Shown here piece after piece: positions 35,225-47,600 of a DNA stretch of 64,000 nucleotides. The notes under the pieces were generated by a model. That model was given only the letters and a program-made list of their open reading frames with translations, was not told where the DNA came from and searched no databases. Position 1 is the stretch's first letter. Every line of letters starts with the position of its first letter. Source of the DNA: Datisca glomerata (Eukaryota; Streptophyta; Magnoliopsida; Cucurbitales; Datiscaceae); the NCBI GenBank assembly GCA_003255025.1, contig QANY01002976.1, forward strand, positions 4,335,541-4,399,540. The letters are read 5' to 3'. The position numbers were made by a program, and so were the translations under genes.

Positions 35225-36860
35225 TAAAATAAAAAGTTAAATTTCAAATTTCAATATTTAATTTCAAACTTTTAGCATATATGTTCGATTTAACAGTAAA
35301 ATATGACATTGACGGTTATACGTGTTTGTAAAACCAAAAAATCAGATTCACTGACCATCATAACATCACGACCTATAATTATATATGGTGAAAACCCGTC
35401 TTACTCGATACTTGTCACAAAAGTACAACAACTTTTTTAATGATAACTTTTATCGAGTTTATGAATAAGTGTTTAGTGCTTCGGGAATTCTTACTTAATC
35501 CAATCTGATTTCACATAATAAGTGACTATCATGAATATTTTCATTGAGAGAACGAGGTTTTTCTATTTTTATCGGTGATTTGCCCGGTGTACAGTATTTA
35601 ATTAAAATAATAATAATTTAGGGTTTATGAGGGAAATGGTGATTAGAGCCACTTGAATGGCGATTAGGGCCATTTTGGTGACGTTTAGGGACAACTGTGG
35701 TGATCGCCTATCCAAGTATGGTGATTAGGAAGGGATGTGGCGATTGGAGCCATTTGAATGGCGCTTGGCCTTGAAGATGCGATTAGCACCTTCACGATGG
35801 CAATTATGAGCTTTATCAGATAGGCGATTTGCCCATGATGAGTGGCGATTGAAATTTTAGGTGTTCACCAACTTCGTAGTAGGGTACAAAACATGCTTGA
35901 GGGGTTAATCAAAATTTAAAAATTCATTTATATAGGGGTTCACCATCAATATAGTGGGGTTCACCAAAACGTACAAAATTAATAATTCTTGAAATGTTTC
36001 ACCAAAAATATATAAGAGTTCACCAAATATGTACTGTGGTTCACCAAATATGTAATGGGGTTCACCAAAATGTACAATATTCATACATCTTGTAGCAGTT
36101 CACAAAAAATGTATAGAGGTCCACCAAATATGTACTAGGGTTCACAAGAAATGTTGTGGGGTTCATTCAAACATACAAAATTAATAATTCTTGGAGGGGT
36201 ACATAAAAAATGTATAGGAATTCATCAAATATGTATAGGGGTTCACCTCCAATGTATTGGGGTTCACTTTAAGGTACAAAGTCAATTTTGTACGCTTTGG
36301 TGAACGTAGTAGATTTTTGGTGAACTCATGTACATATTTGGTGAACCCCTATATATTTTTGGTGAACTACTCCAAATTAATTTTGTACATTTTGGAGAAC
36401 TTCATTACATAATAGGTAAACCCATGTACATATTTGGTGAACCCCTATATATTTTTGGTGAAGCGCTCCAAGAATTATTAATTTCATACATTTTAGTGAA
36501 CCCCACTACATTTTTTGTGAACTCTAGTACATATTTGGTGAACCACTATACATTTTTGGTGAACCCCTTCAAAAATTATTAATTTTGTACGTTTTGGTGA
36601 GCCCTGATACATTTTTGGTGAACCCCTATACATTTTTTGTGAACTCCTCCAAGAATTATTAATTTGTACGTTTTGGTGAACTCTAATACATTGGAGGTGA
36701 ACCCCCCCGTACATATTTGGTGAACCCGTATATATTTTTGGTGAACCTCTTTAAGAATTATTAATTTTATACATTTTGGTAAACTCTAGTACATTTTTTG
36801 TGAACCCCTGTATTTATTTGGTGAATCCTTATATATTTTCTGTGAATCCCAAAAAAATTA
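35225..36860 (+). mobile_element. modular minisatellite element, copy A
   Basis: Contains module 2, a conserved core at about 35,340-35,590 (words CATAACATCACGACCTATAA, TACTTGTCACAAAAGTACAA, TTACTTAATCCAATCTGATT). Module 3 is a GGCGATTAG-type minisatellite at 35,640-35,860. Module 4 is a TTCACCAAATATGTA minisatellite that inverts at about 36,282. Copies B (49,275) and C (53,990) share module 2 and the module order. No coding capacity is visible, so this would be a non-autonomous element; its class (foldback, Helitron-like or other) is undetermined. Confidence 0.6.
35930..36860. repeat. inverted minisatellite array (TTCACCAAATATGTA), copy A
   Basis: From 35,930 to about 36,280, units of roughly 21-27 bases read (G)GTTCACCAAA(A/T)ATGTA. 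They are interspersed with the 20-base word ACAAAATTAATAATTCTTGG. From about 36,284 to 36,860 the same units run in reverse complement (TACATATTTGGTGAACCCC and CCAAGAATTATTAATTTTGT). The flip point is at about 36,282 (TACAAAGTCAATTTTGTA). The whole array could fold into a long imperfect hairpin. Confidence 0.88.
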
Positions 36861-36985
36861 GAAATTATGACTTGTGACCGGTTGGGCCTTGTATGACATG
36901 GATTGCTCAAAATGTAATTTAAGGGCCACAATGACCCAATGAATGCCGGGAATTTCTTCCCGGAAGTTTCCAGTTCAATACTCCC

Positions 36986-37815
36986 TCAAGGGAGATGGGG
37001 GAGAGGCCACATTGAGCTTTTTTTTGGTAAAAAAATAAAAAAATGTGATGGCACTTTGGTTATCACAACATAGATATGATGACTTATGAGAGGGATTTTA
37101 AGTTCTTCAAACACTGAATTAAGCCATTCAACATTTGTAGCGGCGAGTGTTAGACATATATTTTCAAATTCAGCACTTGACCTAACAACCACACTTTGTT
37201 TCTTTTGACTCTAAGTGAGAAGGTTATTGCTACGAAAAATGCAGTACCCACTAGTGGATTTTCCGTGGAACTTGCCCAATTTGCATCAGTGTAGCAAGAT
37301 ATAGAGAGCCGGGGTGCAACAGTGAGGATTAAACCATGGTTAGTGGTGCCTTTGAGGTATATGAGTATCGTTTGCAGGACTTCCAGTGGTCAATGGTTTG
37401 GGAAGATTGGAATTGGCTAAGTTCATTGACAGCATAGGTAATGTCTGGCCTTGTCAAGGTCAAATAGTGAAGAGCTTCAAGGATGCTTCTATAGAGAGTA
37501 GGCCGATCAGCAAAAGGAACACCGACTGAGATAAGTTAGGTGGCAAGACACATTACTGTAGGAAGACTCTTAGCATCTGTGATGTTGGACTTGGCAAGTA
37601 TATCACATATGTATTTAGACTGGTTGAGATATAGTCCTGCTGAATTCCTAAAGGCCTCAAAACCAAGAAAATAATTGATGCAAAGCTGTTGTGGAGGTAG
37701 AAATTACTTTAGAGATCAGCTTAGGACTGACTGGTACCAATAATAAGGATGTCATCAACATAAATCAAAAGCATAATAGTTGTACAGCCCGAAGAGTGTA
37801 AGAACAGGGTGGAGT
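36986..37815 (-). pseudogene. Ty1/copia pol fragment: RT end and RNase H
   Basis: Reading right to left: LLIYVDDILIIGTSQS (the YVDD reverse-transcriptase motif, near 37,762-37,748), INYFLGFEAFRNSAGLYLNQ, KYICDILAKSNITDAKS, then LYRSILEALHYLTLTRPDI. RNase H text follows: KSTSGYCIF near 37,260, and VVVRSSAEFENICLTLAATN with EWLNSVFEELKIPL at 37,192-37,060. The order is that of copia RT to RNase H. Stops and at least two frameshifts are present. The 5' pol domains and both LTRs are missing, so it is an isolated fragment, truncated on the right beyond 37,815. Confidence 0.85.
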
Positions 37816-40341
37816 CTGAAACTAAGTTGGTGAACGCAAGTTGTTAATGATTATTCAAGGCTATACATAAATTATTTAAAAATATTTAGTTATTAAGCAC
37901 GTATAAGAAGATTCAGGAAGTTCTAAAAATAGTTTATACAATATTGTCTAAAAACTTAAAATGTCATTGATCATTTAATTTAGAAATACCAATATTAAAT
38001 TTTAATATTTATGAAGGATAATTAAGGAATTTTATGAAATAGTGAGAGTGATTTATGTCGTAAAACATTTCTTCCTACTTAATCTCATTTATCTATACTA
38101 GAGATTATCAACAAAGAAATATTTACTAGATTATCTAGTCATCTATTATATATAAAAGTTTGCATTTAATTAAGCATATAATAACTTACTGTGTAAATAA
38201 CTAGTACTTCAATGGAATGAGAGCTTTCGTTTTTTGTTTTTCGTAAATAAGCGATGGTTTCACTGTAATTTTTTTTTTATCATAAACAGTGAGATTATGT
38301 AGAAACAGGATTGTTTTATCATAAAAAATGTGGAAACAAACTTTTTATTTCCCAAATGCAGGACGTTGATCCAATGGGCTCACGTGACTCCTCTCAAACA
38401 AGCGTTTTCTTTAATCTTTCATATAGTGAATTTTGCTGGCGTCCTCAAATCTATGACACTAAAAATAAAATTGTGATCCCACATAAAATTTTAGTTTGGT
38501 CTTTTTATGTTTCTTTCAGTTTAGTCACATTCTTTTTTAGTTTTAGACTCTTAATCAGATCCATATAGCATCCTTTCACACTTTCTTCCACATAATCCTA
38601 TTTCTTTGATTTTGTTCTCTCTCTAAATCTTAACCTAAAAGGGTGGTTGAGGAATTCTCTTGTGCTTGTTGATTTGTCGTTGCTGTATCAGTCTAAACCT
38701 AACCGTGTGGTTTATAAATTTGAATTTTTATTTTTGATAGAATTACTTTAAACAATTAAAATAAATTGCTTTTTTGAAGGCTAAAGATGATATGATTGAG
38801 AAGAAAATATATTTTTTTATGAAATGAGTTTTTTCTTATTAAATTTATATATAAAATGTTGAAAGTTGCAAGATTGAGTTGCTAGTGAGTTTCTAAAATG
38901 CGTTGGCATTTTAAGATTGTATTCACGTGAATCTTGTATAAGATTATATGGAGTTCTTATAAAACATATGATATCATAGGTTGAGTAAATCAGGCAACAA
39001 AACTTTTGTTGTTGAATGACAAATAAGTTATTTTAAGTGCATTTGAGGGTTCTTGAGTGGACATTGCGTGCCTCAAAGCTGAGAACCTAAATTTGAGATC
39101 ACAGCAACAATTATTCTAAAGAAGTAAAAAAACCTAAACACCCAAATAATATAAAAAATATGTGCCCCAAAACAGAAAATATAGTAGCAACTAGGTCAAG
39201 GGTCCTAAAATAATTATCACTTAATCTGTTTCAGATTAAGTGAGTATTGCATTTCGGATAAATTTGGTGGGTTTTGCGTTTCAAAATCGTATTGAATGTG
39301 CAGTTAATGGAATAAGAGAATTACTTTATTTACCCTGAGCAATACTCGTTTGGTGGAATACAACATTATTGCGAATGTAAATATTACTGAAGAATAGGAA
39401 AATATAAGGAAAGGTATAGAAAAACTGAAAAAGCGTAACATTAGCGCAGGAGGGTAATATTACTATGTTCATTCATAAAAAAATTGTTATCAGGTCCATG
39501 GAGACGTGATATAATAATTTTAATCTTGCAATGAATAATTTTTATGTATACTTTTTTATATCAATATTTTTGTCGTTCAAAATATTTTAAAATATTAAAT
39601 TATTTATAAAATAATTAAACAATTTATATAAATAAATATCACTATAATACTGTATATTATATATGAGCTCAACTTGAAATATTTTAAAAATTAACAATTT
39701 TATATGAATATATGTTAATATAAAATTATTATTATCCATATTTCTCGTACTTATATATATATTCTAAAAATTTAAAATAATATATTATTAATGATTTATT
39801 ATTTAATATTATTTATGATGACAAATAGTTCAATATTTTTTACTAACATGATCATTTCTACTATAATAGTATAATATTATATAATATATAAAATATAAAT
39901 AATATATTGCTCTATCTTATTACAATGTTATTTATATAATATTATATTATATTTATATATTTGATTATTTAAAATAAATATAAATTTTTAAATAAAAAGA
40001 ATGAAATATATAGCAATTCTCATTTCTTACAATGCGGTGTTGTTCAGAATTTAGTTTTCCATGTAATGAATACGATAATATTTTTAACCTACCATACTAT
40101 CATGGTAATTTTCTATATTATCATCAAACGAACAACCCCTAAGTGTAAAATTGGAATCCATGATATGGACATTTTCCTTAAGGAGTTTGTAGTATATAAT
40201 TTCTTTTAAAGTTTTACATACTAGAACAACTCTTATATTTTTTACATGCAAGAATGACACATTTAAAGTTGGTTTCTTTTAGGAATAATAAGGTTATTTT
40301 AAAATTTGATATTTATCCATTATATAATATTAGTTAATGGG
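37816..40341. other. AT-rich region with no gene seen
   Basis: No recognisable protein, RNA gene or LTR pair. The portion 39,500-40,010 is almost pure A+T with TATA/TTAAT words. The 85-codon plus-strand frame at 38,311-38,568 resembles no family I know. The right edge is the 5-bp target site (ATGGG, 40,337-40,341) of the gypsy element. Confidence 0.55.
40337..40341. other. target site duplication, left (ATGGG)
   Basis: ATGGG directly precedes the left LTR; the identical 5 bases follow the right LTR at 49,180-49,184. Five bases is the usual duplication length for plant LTR retrotransposons. The reconstructed empty site would read across TTAGTTA to AAATATTTGC. Confidence 0.9.
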
Positions 40342-41055
40342 TGTTGTTACCGGAAATCTTTACTGTGAGATGGCGTGCTATCTCTCCTCCACGTAGGGAT
40401 CATCTCTGCCTGAAATATGCACAACACAAAGGAAGAACTCTAGAGATAAAGAGAACCAATGGTGGTTTCCTCGTCAAAGAGCCTCCGATGGCTAAGTCAA
40501 TATCCTGAAAAAAAAATTATATACCTTACACTGTCTATAGAGGAGGTATTTATACCTCACTTTGGGAGAGGGATGCATGTCGAATTAGCTGCGGATAAGG
40601 TGACGGCCTTTGTTGAAACGATGAGCTGGTGGCGGCATTAAATGTCTTTATCCCCTTAGCTGACGTGCATTAAATGTCAATTTACGTTTAGTCCTTTCGG
40701 ACATGGCACATGCGACCACTTGGTAGCTGACTCAACACTTCATCATGGCAATTTGAAGTCGACCGGTGCCTGTTACAAATGAGAAAATATCACGTGGAGC
40801 GCTACTTTCGGTAAATAATGATGACGCCAAACATAGGGCTAGCCAAGCTCCTACGCTAGACCTTCCCCTCGAAGCCTCCTAGTTCATGTTGGTCGATATT
40901 CCCCGAGCTTCTTTGGAGGTCGACTTGGTCAGGTCGGTTCCTTCCCTTTTGGTAGCTCAGCTCTCCAATTTCTCTTCTTAGAATTTAAGTACAAAAGTTT
41001 GTTTTGGCATGCCACGTGGTGTCGTGCCATTGATAGTCTGAGGATACTCATAACA
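40342..41055 (-). repeat. 3' LTR of the gypsy element
   Basis: Direct repeat of 48,437-49,179: starts TGTTGTTACC, ends CATAACA. Shared blocks include CTCTAGAGATAAAGAGAACC, TTTCCTCGTCAAAGAGCCTC and CCGAGCTTCTTTGGAGGTCG. Compared with the right LTR it lacks a stretch of about 40 bases near 40,510. A TATAAATA box reads on the minus strand at 40,554-40,547. Confidence 0.9.
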
Positions 41056-41067
41056 GTTACCCCTAGT
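41056..41067 (-). other. polypurine tract
   Basis: On the element's strand CTAGGGGTAAC abuts the 3' LTR start. It is purine-rich in GGGG and in the position expected of the plus-strand primer; somewhat degenerate. Confidence 0.5.
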
Positions 41068-41589
41068 CGAAGATCTTATGCGTGTCCTACCATCTTAGGT
41101 CTGAAGACTTTCAGGTCTTTTTCTGGGCAATTGTCGAATCATGGATTTTCTCAAAGATCATGTCTAGCGGGTCAAGTGCCCCTAGAGGTGAAACTTCCTG
41201 CATGCAGTTCCCGCGTTTGTAGGAATTTAAAATTCATCATTCTCGAGAGTGGTGGTGTTGATGGCGTGCGAGGGAGGGAGGTGAGGACCACGTGACCATG
41301 GCTACTGACACGTCACTGGTTACGTCGACATGTGTACTCGATTTCCTTTGAGCATGTCATTTCACAAATCGGTGGCTTCCTGACCCGTTGAATTATTTGC
41401 CTTAAGGTCTTTTAATGTGTGGTTTTCTTCATATCCCTCCCCTTTCTTTATCTGAGAGAGACGAGCTCTTTGGTGATTTCCTCTTTTGCCTATACTTCTT
41501 TCATTCTGGAAAACTTTTAGTCTCTTTTTCCTTTTTCTTTTAGAATTTTCACCAGATGCTTCTTCCAAGTCCTCTTCCTTCTCCACTTC

Positions 41590-43560
41590 AGTTGTTAAGT
41601 ATCATATGAATTCAAAATCATTGACCGAGACCGACGGTTCGCGCTCCGATTGTGAAAGGGATATGAGTCTGAGTGGGAGTTCTGGCCACTAGGGGGTCGA
41701 TAACTTCCCTATCTCCCTAACTGAGGGAGATTAATCCTTCCTTCCCGAGAAGTATCACCTTCTGGACTATTTTCGCTTATGTCTGTCGGAGGATGGTGAA
41801 AGAGTACGTGCCCCCATAATGGTGAGATTTGTTTATACTCGACGGTTCAGGAACGCGGGTTGCGACTTCCCCTGCACCCCTTCTTCAGGAGGTAGTTCTC
41901 CTCAATGGGGATAACCTTGGCCTAACGTCAGCCTAATTATTAGAAGGTCTTGGTGGGATGTTGTTTGTCCTTGATCCTGAATATTAACTCCATTCTTTTC
42001 TCTGCCGACTTCACGGCTCGGATTCACAGTCTAGTTAGAATTCTCGTAGCACAACACCACTTCAGCTCTCTTACTTCTCCCGTATCCTTGCTCCAGGTAG
42101 GACTATACATGGATCCTACGACGGGTTTTACAATCGAGGTTCCCGTCAAGGCCTGTTTGGAAACTTTAACCTCAGGGAGTCCCGGACCTCGTAGTTTCAA
42201 AACCCCATCTTCATAGCATATGTAACGTCATTCCTATATATGGTTACCTGCCTAATCGTTGTGCCATTTCTTACAGAGCTGGCTTCTTTGATCAAACCCC
42301 ATATGGAGCTCGAGGGTGTTAAGGCATATAGGCTAGATCTCATTTGGCCTAAGAGGATGGGGAAATTGAAGTAAAGGGAGATACTCCATATGCATCCTTA
42401 GGGGACGTCGGGAGTGCCATTGCCACCTCCTTCTCTCCCAACTTCTATTGTTCGTGTCCCTTCTTTGAAGACTGTCAGGATCCTTCTTAAAAAGTCTTGA
42501 CTGTCCTCTGGTCAAGGCCTATGGCGTTATGACCTTGATTGCACAGCCCCCCAAGTTAAGGTGGCTAATCCTCAAGTTGAGGGAACTTCATCTTAGTTCC
42601 CTAAGGTTGTTTCTCCAGGCTCTGACCGGCCAAACTCTGGTGGTCAGAAACATAAGGCCCCGATGACATCAATCGCAAAGGAGAGAATCTTAGTCCTTAG
42701 GATCGATCTCGAAGGGATGTGAGAAGGTTATTAGAATGGTGGTCAGCGTAGGCAGACCCTGAGAAGGGAGCCACCCTTCTCAAACTGTCGAGAATAAAGC
42801 TTGCTGACGCTTTTGGGGATCACAACTTTTGCATAAGTACCATATCTTCTTGTGCCTTTTGTATATGTTTGTCGTTCCTTTACCCATTCACTTATCATTT
42901 GTAGGTCCTTCCCTATAATGTGGCAATGTTGGCATATTTTGGCCGTTGCACGTCGGCCATGTTTATGGCAGCTGAGGCCGCTTCGAGGTATGAAGCCTAA
43001 TTCACCACCATGAACCAAAGTTGTAAATCCCTCCAACAGGATAATGAACGACTGACAATTGAGGTTCAGGAGCTTTAAGCTACGACGGGTATGATGAAGA
43101 GCCTCGAGGAGGAGCTACTTCAGTCTCAAGAAGTCCATCGGTATCTAGAAGCTCAGCTATCTGACAATGATAAGGTCGTGGCAAATCTCTATCAGTAGGA
43201 GAACACCTTGTTGAATAGGTTCCGCCTTCAGGAGGAGAGGCTTATTCAATTGGAGGATTTCAAAGAATCCTTTAAATTCAAGGTTGCACTTCTCCTGATG
43301 TTTTCCCTTGGTTATGACAACTGTTGAGACAAGATTGTCAATTCTTATTATGAGCTTGCCTTGAGCTTCCTCAACTTTTCTTTGAAACATGCAAAGGGTT
43401 CTTAGGCTCCTGATGTTGTTCAAGGTGATTTTGTCGTGGGGGGGGGGGGGNNNNGGGGGGGGGGGGTGGGGTGGGGGCTCTTCATCTTTGGGTCAATCTG
43501 AAGGGACTCAAGCCCCATCATCGAAGCCCGCTTAAAGTCCTTGTTGGCGCTCCTGGAGCT
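41590..43560 (+). pseudogene. antisense additional ORF (putative gypsy-type transposon domain) of the Tat element
   Basis: Runs opposite to pol, between integrase and the 3' LTR. Such antisense ORFs with a 'putative gypsy type transposon' domain are known in the plant Tat lineage; their function is unknown. Early frames read LTETDGSRSDCERD and, after stops, LPEKYHLLDYFRLCLSEDG, like the family's N-terminal text. At about 42,950-43,260 a coiled-coil section follows (EAASRYEA, QDNERLTIEVQEL, KSLEEELLQSQEVHRYLEAQ). The C-terminal motif at about 43,255-43,400 reads FKESFKFKVALL...KIVNSYYELALSFLNFS. Many stops and frame changes; a G-run with a four-N gap falls at its 3' end. Confidence 0.6.
43438..43470. 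other. assembly gap within a poly-G run
   Basis: Twelve or more G, four N (43,451-43,454), then another G run with interspersed T. It interrupts the 3' end of the antisense ORF. Real homopolymer length is unknown, so no reading frame across it can be trusted. Confidence 0.95.
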
Positions 43561-43829
43561 CCGTCGCTTTTGTAATGATTTTTTTTGCTTGTACTCTTTC
43601 TTTTTCTTTTAAATGAGGATATGACTTCTGCAATGGTTTTCTTTCTCTTGCTTTTGTTTTAACATGTTTTGGACGGAGCATGGATGGAGATTTAACTTCC
43701 CATCAACCCTTCCTCGTAGACATTTAAACAGTAATTCTTATCATCCTTGGTGACAGAATTACCTTTATCATTTCCTTTCCTAGAGAGTTGCCTCCTTTTT
43801 TCAGGCATTTGGATATCCTTGCTTTTTCC

Positions 43830-44560
43830 TGGAGTGTTTTCCCGTCTGACGAGTTGGTATGCTCGGCAGACATCATTTTTTATCCCGACCGGTAGGCTAG
43901 AACACTGCATCCGTCATCACTTTTTATTTGATAGAGTCTATCCAGACATTTCAGCACTGACCAGAGCTCATTTCCTGTTTGACGAGTTGGTGTCCTCAAC
44001 AGACATACCCTTTTCATTGGACGGCTAGAGCACCAAGCCAGTCCTCACTTTTTAATCATGACTGGATGACTAAAGTACTTTTCCAATCATAACCTTTTGT
44101 TTTATATCGACTGCTGGGTAGAGCACCTTGCCAGTCATCATTTATTATTTAGTGGAGTCTATTCAGGCATTTCTACTCCGACCAGAGCTCATTTCCCATA
44201 GACAAGCTAGTGTGGTCGACGAACATCACATTTTGATCCCGATTAGTGGGCTAGAGCACCACATGAGTCATCACTATTTAATCTCGACTAGCCAGCTAAA
44301 GCTTTTTTCCAGTCATCACCTTTTGTTTTATTATAACTAGCAGGCTAGATCACCTTGTTATTCATCACTTTTTATTTAGTGGAGTCTAGTTAAGCATTTC
44401 TGCTGCGGCCAAAGCTCATTTCCCGTCTAACGAGTTGGTGTGCCCTGCAGACATCACTTTTTAATCTCGACTGGTGGGCTAGAATGCCACGCCAGTCCTC
44501 ACTTATTAATCCTGACTGGCAGATAAAGCACATTGACAGTCATCACTTTTTGTTTCGTCG
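43830..44560. repeat. tandem repeats in the element's untranslated region
   Basis: Units built on GACTGG(T/C)GGGCTAGA(A/G)C, CC(A/G)GTC(A/C)TCACTTTTT(A/G)TTTAATC and CGTCTGACGAGTTGGTGTGC recur five to eight times with spacing of roughly 65-75 bases; some are fused into larger units of about 300 bases. The same motif, inverted, forms the tandem repeats at 62,245-62,550 in the second Tat-like element. It lies between the integrase end and the antisense ORF. Confidence 0.75.
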
Positions 44561-44637
44561 ATCATTCTTCGGGAGAAAAATGGCTTTTATATTTGATATC
44601 CTACAGAAACATGATCCCCCACCTCTTATTTTTGTTA

Positions 44638-47600
44638 TTGATAGTAGATCTCCAAGTGTTCTACATTCCACAGTGCATCAGATCCTGCCCATCCATGTCC
44701 TATAGTCGATATGTGCCGGGGCGTACGACATATGTTACTAAGTAAGGCCCTTCCCAATTGTGCTCGAGGGCTCCTATCTGTGCATCTTTCCTCTTGCATA
44801 GGACTAGGTCGCCCATTCAAAATCGTCAGACCCTTGTCCTAGAGTTGTAACTCTGTGAGGCCGCGACCTGGTGAGCCTCATTTCGTAGATTAGCCTAATC
44901 GTGTAGCTCTTCCGGATCATCCAGGTTGTGCCTCAACTCAATGGTGTTCTGCTCTGAGTTATAAAATTAAACTCGGTGGAAGGGGATGTCCATCTGCACC
45001 AGTATAACAGCCTCTGTATCGAAAGTTAGCCTATAGGGGGTCTCTTATGTCACATTCATGCTCATGGTCCTATAAGCCCATAACACATTTGGGAGCTTGT
45101 CGACCTACAATCCATTTCTTGCTTCCAACTTGGTTTTGAGGATTTGTTTGATAGTTTTATTAACCGCATCTACTTGTCCGTTGGACTATGGCTGGGCCCG
45201 TAAGGAGATAAAGTGTGTGATTCTGAGGTGTTCACATGTCCAACTGAACTTAGCATTGTCAAATTGTTTGCCATTATCCGTGATGATCTTGTGTGGAACA
45301 TCAAACCTGCAGATCATGTTCTTCCATAGGAACTCTGTAGTCTTATGCTCCATGATAGTGGCCAACGGCTCCGTCTCTACCCATCTAGTGAAGTAATCTA
45401 TGGAGACAATGGAAAACCTATTTTGGCATTTCCACATCGGTAATGGACCAATTAAGTCCACCCCCATTGGGTGAACAGCCACGGGCTTGGGATGGAGTAA
45501 GCGACTCCGGTGGCTGGCGTAGAATGTTTACTGTCCTCTGGCATTTGGCGCACCTTTTTATGAAATCCTTGGTATCGAAGACCATTGTCGGCCAATAATA
45601 CCCCTGCCTATTTATATTATGGTACAATGCTCGGGCCTCGTTGTGGTTCCTACAGACTCCCTTGTGGCCCTCCGTCATGATGTACAATGCCCCGTCGGTT
45701 GTGACGTACCTTAAAAAGGGGTATGAAAAGGCTCTTTTGTATAGAGTTTCATCAATAATTGTATAATTGGTGAACTTGAGGTTGATTTTTAACATGGCTC
45801 TCCTATTCGAAGGTAGCATTCCATTCCATTCCATTTAAACTCGAGGATGGGAGTGATCCACAATGCAGACATCGTTACACTGCTGGTTTCTAACACCTCA
45901 TCCCCATTATTGCTTGGACATGGGAGAAATTCCATGTGCACAGTCCTACCGATCTCTGTGTAGTAATATGAGGCTAATTTAGCTAACACATCCAAGTTAG
46001 TGTTTAGGCTCCGGGGAATTCATTAGATCGTGTAAGAATCACACTTTTTGAGGAGGGCCCGCGCTTGGACCAGCTACCTAGTCATATTATCCCCATTCGC
46101 TTGATATTCCTCCCTGATTTGGCTGGAACTAGGAATGCGAGGAAGCTGGAACTAGGAATGCGAGGAAGCTAGACCAGCTACCTGGTCATGTTATGGTGTA
46201 GTGCTTGGGCCCCGTTGTGGTTCCTACAGACTCCCTCGTGGCCCTCCGTCATGATGTACAATGCCTCATCGGGTGTGACGTACCTTAAAAAGGGGTATGA
46301 AAAGGCTCTTTTGTATAGAGTTTCATCAATAATTGTATAATAGGTGAACTTGAGGTTGATTTTTAACATGGCTTTCCTATTCGAAGGTAGCATTCCATTC
46401 CATTTAAACTCTAGTATGGGAGTGATCCACAATGCAGCCATCGTTACACTGCTGGTTTTTAACACCTCATCCCCGTTATTGTTTGGACATGGGAGAAATT
46501 CCATGTGCATAATCCTACTGATCTTTGTGTAGTAAGATGAGGCTAGTTTAGCTAACGCATCCAAGTTATTGTTTAGGTTCCGGGGAATTCATTGGATCGT
46601 GTAAGAATCACACTTTTTGAGGAGGGCCCGCGCTTGGACAAGGTACCTATTCATATTATCCCCCTTCGTTTGATATTCCTCCCTGATTTGGTTGACAATA
46701 AGTAGGGAGTCGTTGTAAATGTCCATCTTCCTCGCATTCCTAGTTCCAGCCAATCTCAACTTCATTGTTCAAAGTATTAAATCCAAAGGACAGGGCGTGC
46801 TTGATCCCGAGATTGGTCAGGCGCGATGCGTAGTACACCAATCGTGCTTTCCATTTCGTTGGAGGCGTCATCCACATATAAGGTCCAGGGGGCTTTGCCG
46901 ATCTCCGCTTCCTCTTCCTGACCTATCGTCATATCCGCGATGAAATTCACCATTGCCTGCCCCTTGATGGTAGTTCGTGGAACCGACTGAAGGTCAAATT
47001 CACTAAGCTCCAAGGTCTCGGGTTGCTAGAGGATCTGCCGGAATGAAGAATTAATAAGAATTTGAATGGAGTGGTCTTGGATGTAGGCATGAAGTTTCCA
47101 CGTGGCCGTGACCAAGGCAAGAGCCATCTTCTTCAATTCTGGGTAATGTTTCTCCGCCCCCACCATGGCCTTGCTAAAATAGTAGATAACGAAGTCATCT
47201 CCGATTCAAATTAGGGCCGCACTGACGGTCATTTTTGAGACCTCTAGGTATAAGGATAACATCTCTCCAGACACGGGTTTGGAGAGCAGCGGCATGAAGC
47301 TCATGTAGTTCTTCAGAGCGAAGAAAGCTTCCTGGAATTTTTTGGTCCATTCCAAGGAGTCGTTCTTCCTCAAATTTTTAAAGAAAGGAAACACTTATCC
47401 GAGGCTCGGGAGATGAAGTGATGGAGGGCAGCAACCCGCCCTGTGAGACATTGAACCTCCTTAACGCTTCACGGGGGCTCCATCCCTAGCAATGACTTTA
47501 TCTTATCAGGGTTGGCTACGATCCCTCATTGGTTGACCATAAAGCTTGAAAATTTTCCTAGGCCAACACCAAGGCTCACTTTGAATGGTTCAGCTTCATC

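Noticed and set aside
36870..37030. Possible tRNA-derived SINE (TTGAACTGGAAACTTCC-like box and a T/A run)
   Set aside because: No convincing A box and B box pair, no target duplication, and it abuts the end of the copia fragment.
38311..38568. 85-codon plus-strand open frame
   Set aside because: No recognisable motif, no splice or promoter context, and composition similar to random AT-rich frames around it.
43438..43470. G-run as a possible G-quadruplex
   Set aside because: It surrounds an N gap of unknown true length, so it is more likely an assembly or sequencing artefact.
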